Shown piece by piece: positions 23,442-34,477 of a DNA stretch of 64,000 nt. Below the pieces are notes generated by a model. That model did no database searches. It had not been told where the DNA came from and saw only the letters and a list, made by a program, of their open reading frames with translations. This DNA comes from Malania oleifera. Taxonomy: Eukaryota; Streptophyta; Magnoliopsida; Santalales; Ximeniaceae. The stretch lies in assembly GCF_029873635.1 (NCBI RefSeq), contig NC_080423.1, positions 107,989,988 to 108,053,987 on the forward strand. The letters are read 5' to 3'. Numbering within the stretch: position 1 is the stretch's first letter; every line of letters starts with the position of its first letter. The position numbers were made by a program, and so were the translations under genes.

Positions 23442-23760
23442 CCATAACTTAGCCAAGAAGAAACCCAAACACCCCTTTTATAGACCTTTGACCCGAGGGA
23501 CTTCGTCGATGAAATATACCTTCATCGATGAAAAGTTAGGGATTTCGTCGAGGAAGTCGATGGCCTCGTCGACGAAGCCTGATATTTCCAAAATCCTGGA
23601 CCTCTCGGCTTTTTCTCGTCGACGAGGCTCTGAATTTCGTCGATGAGAAATTCACTACCTTCATCGACGAATTCTGGCTTCGTTGACGAAGTCTGCAGAA
23701 CTCCCAGTTTTACCCCTCTTCACATACTTAACCCATACAACACAAATTTGGATTCTTACA
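21578..23760 (-). mobile_element. Solo LTR of a Ty3/gypsy element with CTAAT target duplication
   Basis: The 2183-bp block starts TGTCACTCCC and ends GATTCTTACA on the plus strand. It is flanked exactly by CTAAT at 21573-21577 and at 23761-23765. No internal region or second LTR is present, so it is a solo LTR left by recombination. On the minus strand it reads TGTAAGAATCC ... GGGAGTGACA, and it carries GTTCGGGGTGAGACGCTTCT near 21985 and GTCGACGA words near 23520-23690. These features fit a Tekay/Del-like chromovirus; orientation and lineage are inferred. The exact target copies suggest a fairly recent insertion. Confidence 0.9.
23326..23437 (+). repeat. (GA)n microsatellite in the solo LTR
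   Basis: Two GA runs (about 23333-23363 and 23382-23437) separated by TTCAAAATCCTAA. Poly-Arg/Glu and Leu/Ser open frames over it are low-complexity artefacts. Confidence 0.95.
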
Positions 23761-23765
23761 CTAAT

Positions 23766-23931
23766 ACTCCATTATTAGTGACGATTTTAATCCGTGACTA
23801 ATACGCTTTTATTAGTGACGGTTTGAAAAATTCGTCACTAATAAGTATTAGTAACGGTAGGTATAGCGACAAATTGAAAACCGTCACTAATACTCACAAA
23901 ACCATCACTAATAACCTTATTTTTTGTAGTG
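23766..23931 (+). repeat. CACTA subterminal repeats and right terminal inverted repeat
   Basis: TAGTGACG/CGTCACTA motifs continue and end in ACCTTATTTTTTGTAGTG at 23931. TAGTG is the inverse of the diagnostic CACTA end. The next three bases, GAC, would be the 3-bp target duplication; the left copy is not visible. Confidence 0.88.
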
Positions 23932-25672
23932 GACGTTTTATACAGAAATGATAAGAAGAGATATATACAAATATGATGAGAATTATAAAGATATGATAAG
24001 ATATACATATGTGATGAAAAATGACTACAGAAATGTGGAAATGAGAACCTTGATGGACTATAGATATACGGAGAGCACGGTACCATTGCTAGCATATGTG
24101 TTAGTGCAACCACACATCTTGTATAGAATGTAGCGAGACAGTCGATTGGGCCTGTGAAGAGTAGAGTTACCCCCTAGGGTCCAAACCAGGATTGGGTAGG
24201 CCAATCGTACTACATACATGTTTAGTTTTGATTTAACCTGGTACGCCAATCATGGTTAGGTCCCGTCTACGAGTGTAGGGTGAATACATGATGACATGAC
24301 ATGAATATCCTCAAGATGGTTCCTCATTACAGACGTGATAATTGTATGATACAATATGATGAACAATCATGAGTTACAGACGTGTTGTGTTATATGTTGG
24401 TGGATACTCATGGGCTTAAATATGAATATGAGAAATGAAATGAAATAAAATGAGAAATGAACAATCATGAGTTACAGACGCGTTGTGTTATATACTAGTG
24501 GATACTCATGAGCTAGAACATAATTATGAGAAATAAAAGCTTATGAAAACATGTTGATATAAGATGAGGAGTAATGAAAGCATATGAAACTATGTTTATA
24601 TATATATGCCTATGAGTACAAATCTGTATGTTTTCTCAATTGATATAATTATTTAAATGAATGTGTTATGATATAACAAAACTCATGTTGCCACACACAG
24701 TCAATAATTTATTCCGTCTTACTGAGAGGTGTCTCGCCCCAAAGAATTTAAACATTTTAGTAAATCAGGACAGACAAGTAGAGAGAGCTCCAAGGTAAAG
24801 GAGATCTTGTTACCCTAGCATTCAGGGTAAGCGTTTAGAGTTGGGGATATGTTTTGTATAACCCCTAGAGTATTTTGTTATCCTCGGGATGGTTCCTTAA
24901 TACAGACGTGATAATTGTATGATACAATATGATGAACAACCATGAGTTATAGACGTGTTGTGCTATATGCTGGTGGATACTCATGGGCTAGAATATGAAT
25001 ATGAGAAATGAAATGAAATAAAATGAGAAATTAACAGTCATGAGTTACAGACACGTTGTGTTATATACTGGTGGATACTCATGAGTTAGAACATAATTAT
25101 GAGAAATAAAAGCTTATGAAAATATGTTGATATAAGATGAGGAGTAATGAAAGCATATGAAACTATGTTTATATATATATATATGACTATGAGTACAAAT
25201 CCATATGTTTTCTCAATTAATATAATTATTTAAATGAATGTGTTATGATATAACAAAACACATGTTGTCACACACAGTCAATAATTTATTCTGTCTTACT
25301 GAGAGGTGTCTCGCTCCAAAGAATTTAAACATTTCAGGAAATCAAGACAGACAAGTAGAGAGAGCTCCGAGGTAGAGGAGATCTTGTTACCCTAGCATTC
25401 AGGGTAAGTGTTTAGAGTTGGGGATATGTTTTGTATAACCCCTAGAGTATTTTGTGAATTTTTGGGGTCGTATATATATGTATGGAGGTTATAGCACTCT
25501 GGTATTGTATATGGGACTTAGACACTTTATGTATTCAGTTGCATGGTTTGTATGTATTTGATGGATAGACTACCCGGTGTTGATATATGGTATTAGAGAT
25601 GTTTGTTAGATGATCGATTATTATTGTTTATTATTGTGTTGAAAAAAAATGGTAGAAAATCGGGGCGTCACA
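23932..25672 (+). mobile_element. Ty3/gypsy LTR (right part) abutting the CACTA end
   Basis: Resembles Tekay/Del-type LTR sequence: it has CTTACTGAGAGGTGTCTCGC twice (about 24718 and 25296), like the word in the neighbouring solo LTR, and ends GGGGCGTCACA at 25672. No PBS follows, so it is a 3' or solo LTR. A TG start is not visible to its left. The simplest reading is that the CACTA element inserted into this LTR and the left part is off-window. It is a fossil. Confidence 0.6.
24306..25455 (+). repeat. 573-bp tandem duplication inside the LTR
   Basis: The unit beginning TATCCTC(A/G)(A/G)GATGGTTCC at 24306 repeats at 24879 and runs to about 25455, ending ...CCCCTAGAGTATTTTGT. Each unit holds two shorter copies of a segment around CATGAGTTACAGACG(T/C)GTTG about 105 bases apart. 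Confidence 0.88.
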
Positions 25673-25859
25673 GAAAAGCTAAATTTTATGCACTCCAAAA
25701 AAAATATATTTGTAATGAAAGAATATATCACTAATTATGCTTATAAATAAGCTATATATAGAATTCTCAAAAAATCTAATCGTTAAGGACACAGAGGGAA
25801 TTATTAAAATTGTTTAATTAAAAATTAATCACAATTAACTTCGAGAAATTTCCTAAACC

Positions 25860-26310
25860 CGAGAGGTTCGATCGACTGGCGAAGGTGCCGGTCGGTTGGC
25901 CTTAGTTAAAATTTGAAATTTATGAGTGGGTCGGTTGACTGTGGAAGGCACCGGTCAGCTAGTCATAAGAGATTTCCAAACCTTCATAGGTTCGGTAGGC
26001 TGATGGTCAAGACTGGTTTGTCAGACCAAGAGGCTAATCGGCTAAAAATATTTAAGGCACAAAAGGCCGATCGGCTGAGCTTTAGAAACTAGCCAAAATA
26101 TGAAGGTCAGTCAGCTAGGCATAAATGCTTTGAAAATGGTCGATCGGCTAAGCTTTGAACATTAGGCCAAATTATAAGGTCGGTCGGCTAGGGCTTTAAG
26201 CTTTAAATCTGGCCGATCGACTGAGGCTTTATAAAACATGTCAAAGCATGGTCGGTCGGCTAGGCATTTTAAGCTTGCAAGAGGTCGGTCAACCGAGGTC
26301 AGTTAAAATC
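25860..26310 (+). repeat. Degenerate GGTCGGTCGGCTAG repeats
   Basis: About nine copies of GGTCG(G/A)TCGGCTA(G/A) and variants such as GGCCGATCGACTG, spaced about 40-65 bases apart. They probably belong to an old LTR. No coding frame is seen. Confidence 0.6.
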
Positions 26311-27100
26311 AAAGTTTTGGCTCCATTTTGACCTTAAAACGTTCAAACCCTATGTGTATGAGTATGAAGATTTAAGTGAAGGGTTTTTCATCAAAGGTAT
26401 GGTTCCCTAAGGTCAATCTATGGTCATTTGAGCTTAGCATCATATCATGTGGAGCATGCATTATTACAAACCAAATATAAACTAAATGCAATTACAAATA
26501 AATATATCATATTTTCTTCTTCTTCTTCTGCTCTTCATTTTTTTATGGAATATGTCAAATGATGTATTCTTTAAGTCCCTTCTGGCTTCCATTTTTCCTT
26601 TACCACATGTGCATGTTAAGATATAGACCTGTTCAAACACTAAATGCATACATGAGATACAAGTGGTTTGTCATAATCAAATCAGGATCGGACTCAAAAA
26701 GTCAACAGCTTTAAACATGCACATCATAAAATACTTCATTTAAGATAAAACTATAAGCAAAATTAACTTATCATATCACCATATGCATTTTACCCCACAT
26801 ACATACATACATTTCTTTGCCATATGCATAACAACAAAGATATAACACCACAAAACTTCTCACTTGGGCAAGTTTTAATCTTCATTAGACTTAACATATT
26901 TCATATACTTTTGTCTAAGAATGTTTTAAGTCATTAAAAGGCTTTTTGACAAGGAAAAATAGAGTAATCGTCAACTAACGTAGTGCAGCCTTCAGTCCTA
27001 AACACCCTTCAATATATAGGGCATAACTTTTGCTAGAAAATTAAGTCCAAAAAGGACAATATTTCTATCCTTGGAAAGCTATAAAAAAAAATCCCACAAC
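26311..27100 (+). other. AT-rich, no gene seen
   Basis: Non-coding sequence between the degenerate repeats and the SIRE-like LTR text. It may be part of the same LTR. No clear boundaries are visible. Confidence 0.4.
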
Positions 27101-27109
27101 TTTCATGTT

Positions 27110-27991
27110 GATGATTTTTTCTGATTCAGGGCACTCGTCAACGAGGGGGGGACACTAGTCAACGAGTCACTAGTTGACACTAGTCGACGAGTACATGGCA
27201 CTAGTTGACAGGTCGCAGGCAGAATGTTAATGATTACTAGCAGAGTGTGACTAGTCGACGAGAACAAGGGACTCGTCAATGAGTGGTCTCGTACCCAATG
27301 CCACAACGGCTAGTTCTCAAGAAAATGACATAGGATTCAGTCCCAATGGCTAGTTAACGTTCATATTGGCTCTTTGGCTATAAATATAAGCTATTAGGCT
27401 TGTTTAGACATGGTTTTGAGGATTGTTGATCATATTTGTGAAAAATATCATTTTATCCAAAAACTAAGCACTTAGCACTTTGCATTTTAGTCATTCATCA
27501 CAAGTGCTCAATCCTTTCTTGCTTATTGATCTTATTTGAATCATTCCTTGAGAGAGTAGTGTAAGGTTTGTTTTGTATTTGTAATCAGCTCAATAAGGAG
27601 CATTCTCTTTGTAAATCATCTTCTTGGTGTAAAGGTTCTTTGTGAACCGAGTGCTATTTGTGAGCGTGTAGGGATTTGTTCCCAAGAGCAGGGTTTGGTA
27701 CCCAAGTTAAAAGGCTTGCTCCGCCAGTGAAGGAGTATTTTAGTGGATTGTGGAATCATTGGCTTGGTGCTAAGGCGTGGACGTAAGCTTGGTGTTGAAC
27801 CACGTTAAATCTCTGGTGTTAAGCTTTCTCTCCCTACACTCTTTATTATTTGTCTTGTGCATGATTACTGTGATATAATTACTTGAATCTTGTCAAGTAT
27901 TTTGTTTGTAGAGAAAATTTTAATAATGCAAAAAAGTCCATTCACCCCCCCCCCCCTCTAACTCTATACTTCAGGGTTGGGACAATTAACA
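27110..27991 (+). mobile_element. SIRE/Maximus-like Ty1/copia LTR remnant
   Basis: Characteristic text in order: (T/C)CGTCAACGAG / TAGTCGACGAG words (27125-27290), a TATA box in GGCTATAAATATAAGC near 27377, CTCCGCCAGTGAAGGAG with ATTTTAGTGGATTGTGG (about 27720-27750), GGCGTGGACGTAAGC, then the CATTCACCCCCCCC run near 27940. This order is typical of plant SIRE-type LTRs. The right edge may be ACAATTAACA at 27991; the left edge is not certain. No coding domains follow. Fossil LTR. Confidence 0.6.
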
Positions 27992-29443
27992 GCCTTTTTG
28001 AAAATTAAGAAAGCACTGCAAAAATACATATTTTGGAATTTTTGAAAATATTTTTGAGAAAAGAAGTCTCTGACACTAAATGAATTAACCGTGAATTGTT
28101 TGGTCTAATTCTGTTGGTTGGGGTCTTAACCCTTCTCAAGTCATACGATTCTCGAAAATTTAAACTCTTGTAATGCCTAGGGATAAAGGTAGGAAAATAT
28201 TTTTATGCATATTACTAATGCTCTTAATTGAATTATTGTATTATAGGTAGATGTGCCATCGTGATTGGAAGATCTTTTTTTTTCCCCTGATGAATTTTGG
28301 AATATTGTTATATATTTGTAAGATTTTTGATGAAATAAATTTTATTTGATTTTGAATTGTTTTTATTTGTGTAATTTCACATAATCATAGGATGGGTGTC
28401 TACCATGCTACACTTATGAAATTTCTTATATATGGACAAAAAAAAGTTAAATTATAGACATATGTACATTAATTCTACCAATGTGATTGAAATACCAACA
28501 TTCAATAATTTGACTTATAATTTAAATTTGTTTGGTAAATTTTGAAAATTATTAAAATCAATCTTGTGCATAGCACAAGAACCGTACTAATTACAAAAAT
28601 AATTTTAATTCAATTATTAATTAATACTAAATTTATTAATTCAAATATTAATAAATTTTATTAAAAATATTAATTTAATTATTTTATTTACCGATTAAGA
28701 AATAAATTACAAAATTGTAAGGAAGTTTCACGGGACAATTTTGCTAGACCCAGAAGCATAGAGGAGGATCATAAATTAAACCTAACCCACGAAAATTAAT
28801 TGATTATAATGTAAGGATATTTTGTCTTTGGAGCTAAATTAGTAAATGAGTGCCATAAGAATTTGACTTTATAATATACTTATACTATTGTCAAATGTAT
28901 TGAATGCTTGGCACATAAAAGGGATTATATCAAATTATTGCAGTTTATACTTGTCAACTTCATTGTTAAATTTTATGTTCTTTTAAAATTCATGTTATTT
29001 TTGAATTATGCAATTAATGCTATAAGGCTTAAACTTTATATTTTATTTTATTTCATTGACTGAGTTATTAAATGAAGGTCAAAGAACGTTCAAAAAAATA
29101 TATGTATGAAGGTGTGAATATGTAATTTTTGTAGTTTATATTTTTTAAGTAAATGGTAGAGGAAGTCAATATTCTTTGAATTATGCAATTAACATCCGAG
29201 CCATGATCCATATACTAAATTCATTATTAAATTTTATATACATATATATAGTGGGTAAGGGACTTATATTGCACCTAAGTTATACAAGAGGAGCTAACTC
29301 CTTTCCCGTTCATATCTTTTCACCTCATTCTTTAAGATTCGAGTTCGAGACATGCAACATGTACAAGCTTTAACCACGGACGTATCTCCTATGAGAGACG
29401 CATATGGACATTTTATTATATACCATTATATTTTACGACGAGC

Positions 29444-29475
<32 letters not shown>

Positions 29476-29534
29476 GGGCATTTTATTGTTCATTAGTGTA
29501 TTTATTTTCTTGTAGGGAGAGGTGGGCGTGTGTG
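27992..29534. other. AT-rich intergenic region
   Basis: No open frame or family match. A short (TA)n run is at 29450-29475. It includes the 3' flank of the jasmonate-induced-protein homolog on the minus strand. Confidence 0.6.
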
Positions 29535-31456
29535 TTAGGCAGTGTGCTTGAGAAATGCAGTGAGGGTACGGCTACAGCCGTTGGCTTTGATCTCTAAAGT
29601 TGACATGCATCCATTCCACGTGGCGGTGCTGCTCTGACCAGATTCGTACAAGTGTCGAGCAATTGCCTTCCAAACATGATCATCGTCGTAGTGATGAGCT
29701 TCATTAATTTCAGTATAAACCTGCATGCAGAACAATTGTTACTGTTGTTATCACAAAAGATCATATGAGAAAAATTATCCATTTAAATATTGGTTTGATC
29801 TCAAATCAAAGACAAATTATTCTTATGTTTCATTCTAAGTTTCTTATGAATTTTGAGTCTTAAATTTAGATTTGAATGAATTTGAAAATTTTTTAATATA
29901 ATTTTACGTTGTATTTTATTCAAATCTAATACAAATCCAAATCTAAAGTCGTTTCGAATATAGAATTACTGTTTGTTTACTTGTGAGAGATTTGTGTGCA
30001 TGGAGAACAATTGTTATTGTTGTTATCACAAAAGATCACATGAGAAAGAATTAATGCTCATTCCTCGGTGTAAATCATTTTAGGAACAAAAACATTCTAT
30101 CTTTTTAAAAAAAAAATAAAAAATTCTAAAGAAGATTAAATCCAAGTAATGATGTCATTAAAGTTAAATAGAAAAAGCATATATATTTTAATCTAACAAA
30201 GTATAAGGGCATGTAAAAAGAATAGTTTTATATATATATATATATGTATATCTCATAAAATTACTTTAAAGTGTTTCCGTATCATTCAAAACCTAACTTT
30301 AAAAACGTAAACAATAAATAGAAATAAATCATTGGCCTAAAAGTACCTTCAAGATAATAAGATTAGATAAAAATGATAAATTGATTTAAAATAAAAAGGG
30401 CAAACTAAAAGAAAATCCCTCTATGTTTAGTCAATAAATTTTTTTTTTTTTTTTTTTTTAAAAAAGCGATATTTGGTGTTTTCATTATGACTACTAAAGC
30501 CCTTTATGTTTTCCGGGCTATACAAAATATTACTTTTGTTATCCTTTTTAACAAGAGGTGATATAAAGATCAAGACTTGTGACTTTGGTGACACGGGTTT
30601 AATTCCTCCTTAAGAGGTTACTCCAGTGAATTACTAGGGGTACATCAATGGACAGGTGACTTTCACCCCTGAATTTGGTGCCGCATTATTATGTCTAAAG
30701 TGGTGCGATCGTGACTAAAGTCTCCGGATCATCAAACATATATATAGAAAGATCAAAATATTCACAAAGACAATTCATCGAATTAAAATAATATTAGACC
30801 TATCTACAAGTAGTTATGCACTACTAAGTAGGTTGGACCTAATTCACCTTGTTGACAAGCTTGTGATCCTGCTGTAGATTGGACCAAGCAAGCATCCAAT
30901 CACACTCATCTTCAGCTGCATTCTTACCACGATACACAACAGCAGTTCCGAGGGTTCTTCTGTGCATGAAAAAAAGCCTCCGCCCATCTTTAATGTCTTT
31001 GCACGGAGGAGCCACGGCGGGGATATCCCACACCTTACTATCAACAAAGGTCGCTGTGTCCCCTGTGAAGTTGTAAAAGAAGCACACCGTGCTCACTTCG
31101 CAATTATCATCCATTTCCTTCTTCAACTTTTGCACATTCTGCACAAGATTTGGGTCTTCGTCATCTTTTGAGTTGCATTTCACGTTAAGAGCCACCATTT
31201 CCCTATCATTCTCAGCTATTGTGTTTCCTGCACATTCTGACATTTCTTTCCTAGTGGAGTCGATAGGATTGCCAAACACTACTTTGTTATGACACTCTAT
31301 AATAGCTCTCTGTGTTCCGAGCTCGATCTCACACACCCATGCACATATACACATATTAGAGGTATATATGAAAGTTTTGATTTGTTGGAAGTGGATTAGG
31401 CAAGAACCTAAAAGGATATTGACAGAAGAGAGAATATTTTGGAGTGGGGTGTGCAT
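29535..31456 (-). CDS. 23-kDa jasmonate-induced-protein homolog, two exons
   Basis: Exons are 31456-30848 and 29720-29535, with a GT-AG intron at 30847-29721 in phase 0. The family signature is clear: VFGNPID near the N-terminus, LKKEMDD...VSTVCFFYNFTGDT, GTAVVYRGKN, CDWMLAWSN at the end of exon 1, then VYTEINEAHHYDDDHVWKAI and TWNGCMSTL in exon 2. Relatives are induced by jasmonate or salt stress in several dicots and resemble the barley JIP-23 type; their biochemical role is not established. The first ATG gives 264 aa; the next ATG at 31354 gives 230 aa, nearer the usual size. Alignable sequence begins only at about residue 59 of the longer form, so the start is uncertain and a small upstream exon is possible. 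No disabling change is seen. Confidence 0.78.
29727..30053. repeat. Direct repeat within the intron
   Basis: GCAGAACAATTGTTACTGTT and the next 35 bases (29727-29780) recur at about 30003-30055 (GGAGAACAATTGTTATTGTT...), 277 bases apart, inside the single intron of the jasmonate-induced-protein homolog. Confidence 0.75.
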
Positions 31457-31784
31457 GGACCGTTAGTGTGAAAGGATAATTAATATTATCGAGATAAGGC
31501 AAAAGCATAAAGCAAAGAATAAGAATATTTAAATTAAAGTTGGGGTGTACGTGGTTGCATGGTATAAAAAGTAGGCTATCTAGAGATAAGGCAAGAGCGT
31601 AAATGGATACAGAATGAGAATATTTAAACTGGATCGTTTCTTTACTCCAATTCTTTCAAAACATCCTTAGATGTATTTCGCATAATAGTTTAAGTTTTGT
31701 TTCTGCGAATATAGATTTTATCAATATGGCATTCACTCAAGAGTGCATTGGAGAAATATGATTATAGTATTATCTATATTTATT
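31457..31784. other. Upstream region of the minus-strand gene
   Basis: Holds an imperfect direct repeat of GAGATAAGGCAA(A/G)AGC...AATGAGAATATTTAAA (about 31490 and 31583). No TATA box was found on the minus strand at the usual distance. Confidence 0.5.
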
Positions 31785-33190
31785 ATTTGTAATTAAATTA
31801 TATAATTATGTAATTAATATCATGATTAGAAAATCTACATGCATAATTTTATAATTATGAACAACTATGTTACAATATGTACGTAATTATGCAATTATGT
31901 ATATGCAAGTGAATTGATTTACTTTGATTTTCTAAATTATTTAATATGTATGCATGCATGTGTATAGTTTATTTAATTTAGATATGTTCATAATTGAATC
32001 GACATGTAATTATATTAATTGTTGATTATACTTATAATTTAAAATTAAAGTACATAATTACTATCATTATTCAAAAATCTATTTACATAATTTTGTAATA
32101 TGAGCAATTATAAATATATACAATTGGTTTGGTTCATATGCTGAATGGTTAGATTCAAGTAATATACACGATGATTCGTTTATATGCAAATCAATTAATA
32201 CACACGCATGCATGTATGTAATTAAATAATTGGTTGATTAAGATTAGGGGTGGGCAAGAAAAATCAAAAAATTGAACCAAATTACAAAAATGAACTAAAC
32301 CAAATAGAAAAATTGGTTAATCATTTTTTTTATTTGATTTCGCTTCAGGATTTTATATTTTTTCGATTGTTTAGTTTCTGTTCGGTCTATTCAATAACTC
32401 CAATTAACCAAACAAAACTGATATACTATAAATATATTTTAAAAATAAACAATATATATAATATTATATAAAATTTGAATAATTTAAATTTTAAAAAATT
32501 GTATTGATCTAATATTCATGCCCAATTTTTTATTTTGAATATTTTTAAATTTATATGTTGATTATTATGAAAGAAAAATATTATTCGTAGTGACTTTAAA
32601 ATTTTAAATTATGCATAACAATTCAACTTGGTTAACCAATGGATATTAATCTAAAAACCGGTTAACCAAATTTTAGTTAACTGTTTTAAATGGTTTGGTT
32701 TCAATTCGCATTTTCTAGCGAATCAAAACTTCGGTTCAGTTAGCAGTTCAATGGTAATGGTTTGGTTAACCGAACCATGTTCACCCCTAATTAAATATAT
32801 GTGTAATTTATAGACATGTACGTAATCATTTGTATTAATTAGTTACAACTACTTCTTAAAATTAAACCATATAATTGATTATGAAATCAATATTGTAATT
32901 CGAAAATCTATGTACATAATTTTGCATAAATATATTTAGATATATATGCATGTAATTATATAATTATGAGTGTACATGATTAGTTGAGTTCCGTCATGCA
33001 AATCAATTGATATGCATGCATGCATGTACGTAATTATGTAACTCATTGGCTAAGATATATTTATAATTTTATTGACATGTAACTATAGTATTTGCTATAA
33101 TTACCATTTGAAATTAAACTATTTAATTTATTATATAATTAATACTAGTACTCATAAATCTTTATAAAAATAATTATTAAGTGGATTCAA
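31785..33190. repeat. About 250-bp AT-rich tandem repeat, 3.4 copies, interrupted by a MITE
   Basis: Diverged copies start with (A)AATTAAA(C/G/T)TATATAATT...AAAATCTA..TACATAATTTT at about 31790, 32042, 32864 and 33114. Shared landmarks are GCATGCATG(T/C)ATGTAATTA, ATTGACATGTAA(T/C)TAT and a closing AAATTAAA. The 822-base gap between the second and third starts equals one unit plus the 545-bp element at 32245-32789. The last copy is partial. Confidence 0.82.
32245..32789. mobile_element. hAT-type MITE (545 bp)
   Basis: The ends are TAGGGGTGGGCAA and ...TTCACCCCTA, an imperfect terminal inverted repeat typical of plant non-autonomous hAT elements. The flanks are ATTAAGAT on the left and ATTAAAT on the right, an 8-bp target duplication with one base lost. 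The interior is AT-rich with GGTT(A/T)ACC words and has no coding capacity. The empty site can be read from the neighbouring tandem copy (CTAAGATATATTTATAATTT), which confirms the boundaries. Confidence 0.85.
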
Positions 33191-34477
33191 ATAATTATAA
33201 CTTCCTCTCCTTGGATGGGAGAGGGGATCGTTATCCTCTGTATCGCCAATGTGTTTACAATTAACAATTGAAAAAATCAATTGCCACAATTAAAGCAATA
33301 GTACTATATGTCTTGGGTACGTGTCATCAAGGACCCAAGTGGTATGGTACTAAGGGACATAGGTTTATAGGATCTACAAACCAGCACCCACTAGTATCTT
33401 GACACATGAGCCTATGTCATCACAAGTCTGAGACACCCAATATTTTCATAATTAAAAAGAGTTACTTGTTAGGATATTTGACAAAACCACAATGGTCCTA
33501 GAGCCAAAATATTTATTAACACCATCGACTCTTATATTTTTGTTCGTATTCTTATCGTCTCAATAGTGGAATTAATTCATTTAACTACAAAAAGAAAGAT
33601 TATGGAAATATTTTCATAAAAAACCATTCCTTTGTTCTATCTATATTCCAATTTCCTCTCAATGCACCACATTTAGCATCAAAGGGAATTTTTTTTTTTC
33701 TTTTATCTCGTCCAAAATTTTAAACATGAATAAATTAATTTCTAACAGCCCAATACTTTTAGAATGTGCAACTTTTAACTCTAGGGCAAAATTTTGACCA
33801 ATATGAACTCTATACTCATTGTTTTTGCATTTTTCTCAATTTTGCCCTGATCTTGTCCTCATTAGTTATTGTCGTTAGTCATCAACACAATAAATGCAGC
33901 TCAATCACTCGCCGGTAACGAAACCATCATCTGCTTTAGTATGTTTGAGTCACAAATAGAGAACACCATTAATGGATTCATCAAGGGTTCTCAAAATGAG
34001 GTGTTTTTAACGTGTTTGACCTAATCGAGAAATCAATAGTTTTCATATTGGAAATGAATTTTTTTGAAATTCTTTTAAACGGTGTTAACATATTTTTTAG
34101 ATTGCTAAAATATTCTAACACCAAATTCTTTTAAATTGCAATCATTACTTTTCTAACAATATGTAGGAGATTTCCCACCAAGGAGAGGAGGCACAATCCT
34201 ATAATATTACAATTAATTTGTGGTATTTTACTAAAAAATCCTAAGCTTTCATGTTTGTTGTTTTTAAGAATAGCAACAAATTAATATTTTCAACGGTAAC
34301 CCCTTAATTTATCAAAAAATTCTTTTTATTTTTTAAAATTGTCCCCTCCCAACTCTATGTGAGCACATCACTCCCGTCCCATTTTGAAAGAGAAAATTTC
34401 AAAAAAAAAAAATGTGTAACAAAAATTTGTGTCATTCCGCATTACTTAAAAGACGCAGTGTGTCCCAAATTTGAGAA
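33191..34477. other. Intergenic region upstream of snurportin
   Basis: No coding frame other than short ones. It includes the presumed promoter and 5' UTR of snurportin; no convincing TATA box was seen. Oligo-A/T tracts are at about 33690 and 34397-34412. Confidence 0.55.

Larger units (their letters stand above)
8297..23931 (+). mobile_element. CACTA (En/Spm) DNA transposon, left end missing
   Basis: The plus-strand element carries a TNP2-type transposase gene (11181-14951), a second gene of the Transposase_24 (Ptta/En/Spm) type (16104-17765), and a subterminal region full of TAGTGACGG/CCGTCACTA motifs (21170-21577 and 23766-23931). The right terminus is ...CCTTATTTTTTGTAGTG, the reverse of the CACTACAAAAAATAAGG terminal inverted repeat typical of plant CACTA elements, ending at 23931. 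The left terminal repeat is absent; the Tat/Ogre LTR abuts at 8296, so the true left end is beyond or inside that insertion. Nested inside are an L1 remnant, a long inverted repeat, a copia remnant and a gypsy solo LTR. It is dead as an autonomous element because the transposase has several stops. Non-autonomous mobilisation in trans cannot be judged without the left end. Confidence 0.88.

Noticed and set aside
23293-23646. 117-codon frame rich in Arg/Glu
   Set aside because: It is produced by the GA microsatellite within the solo LTR.
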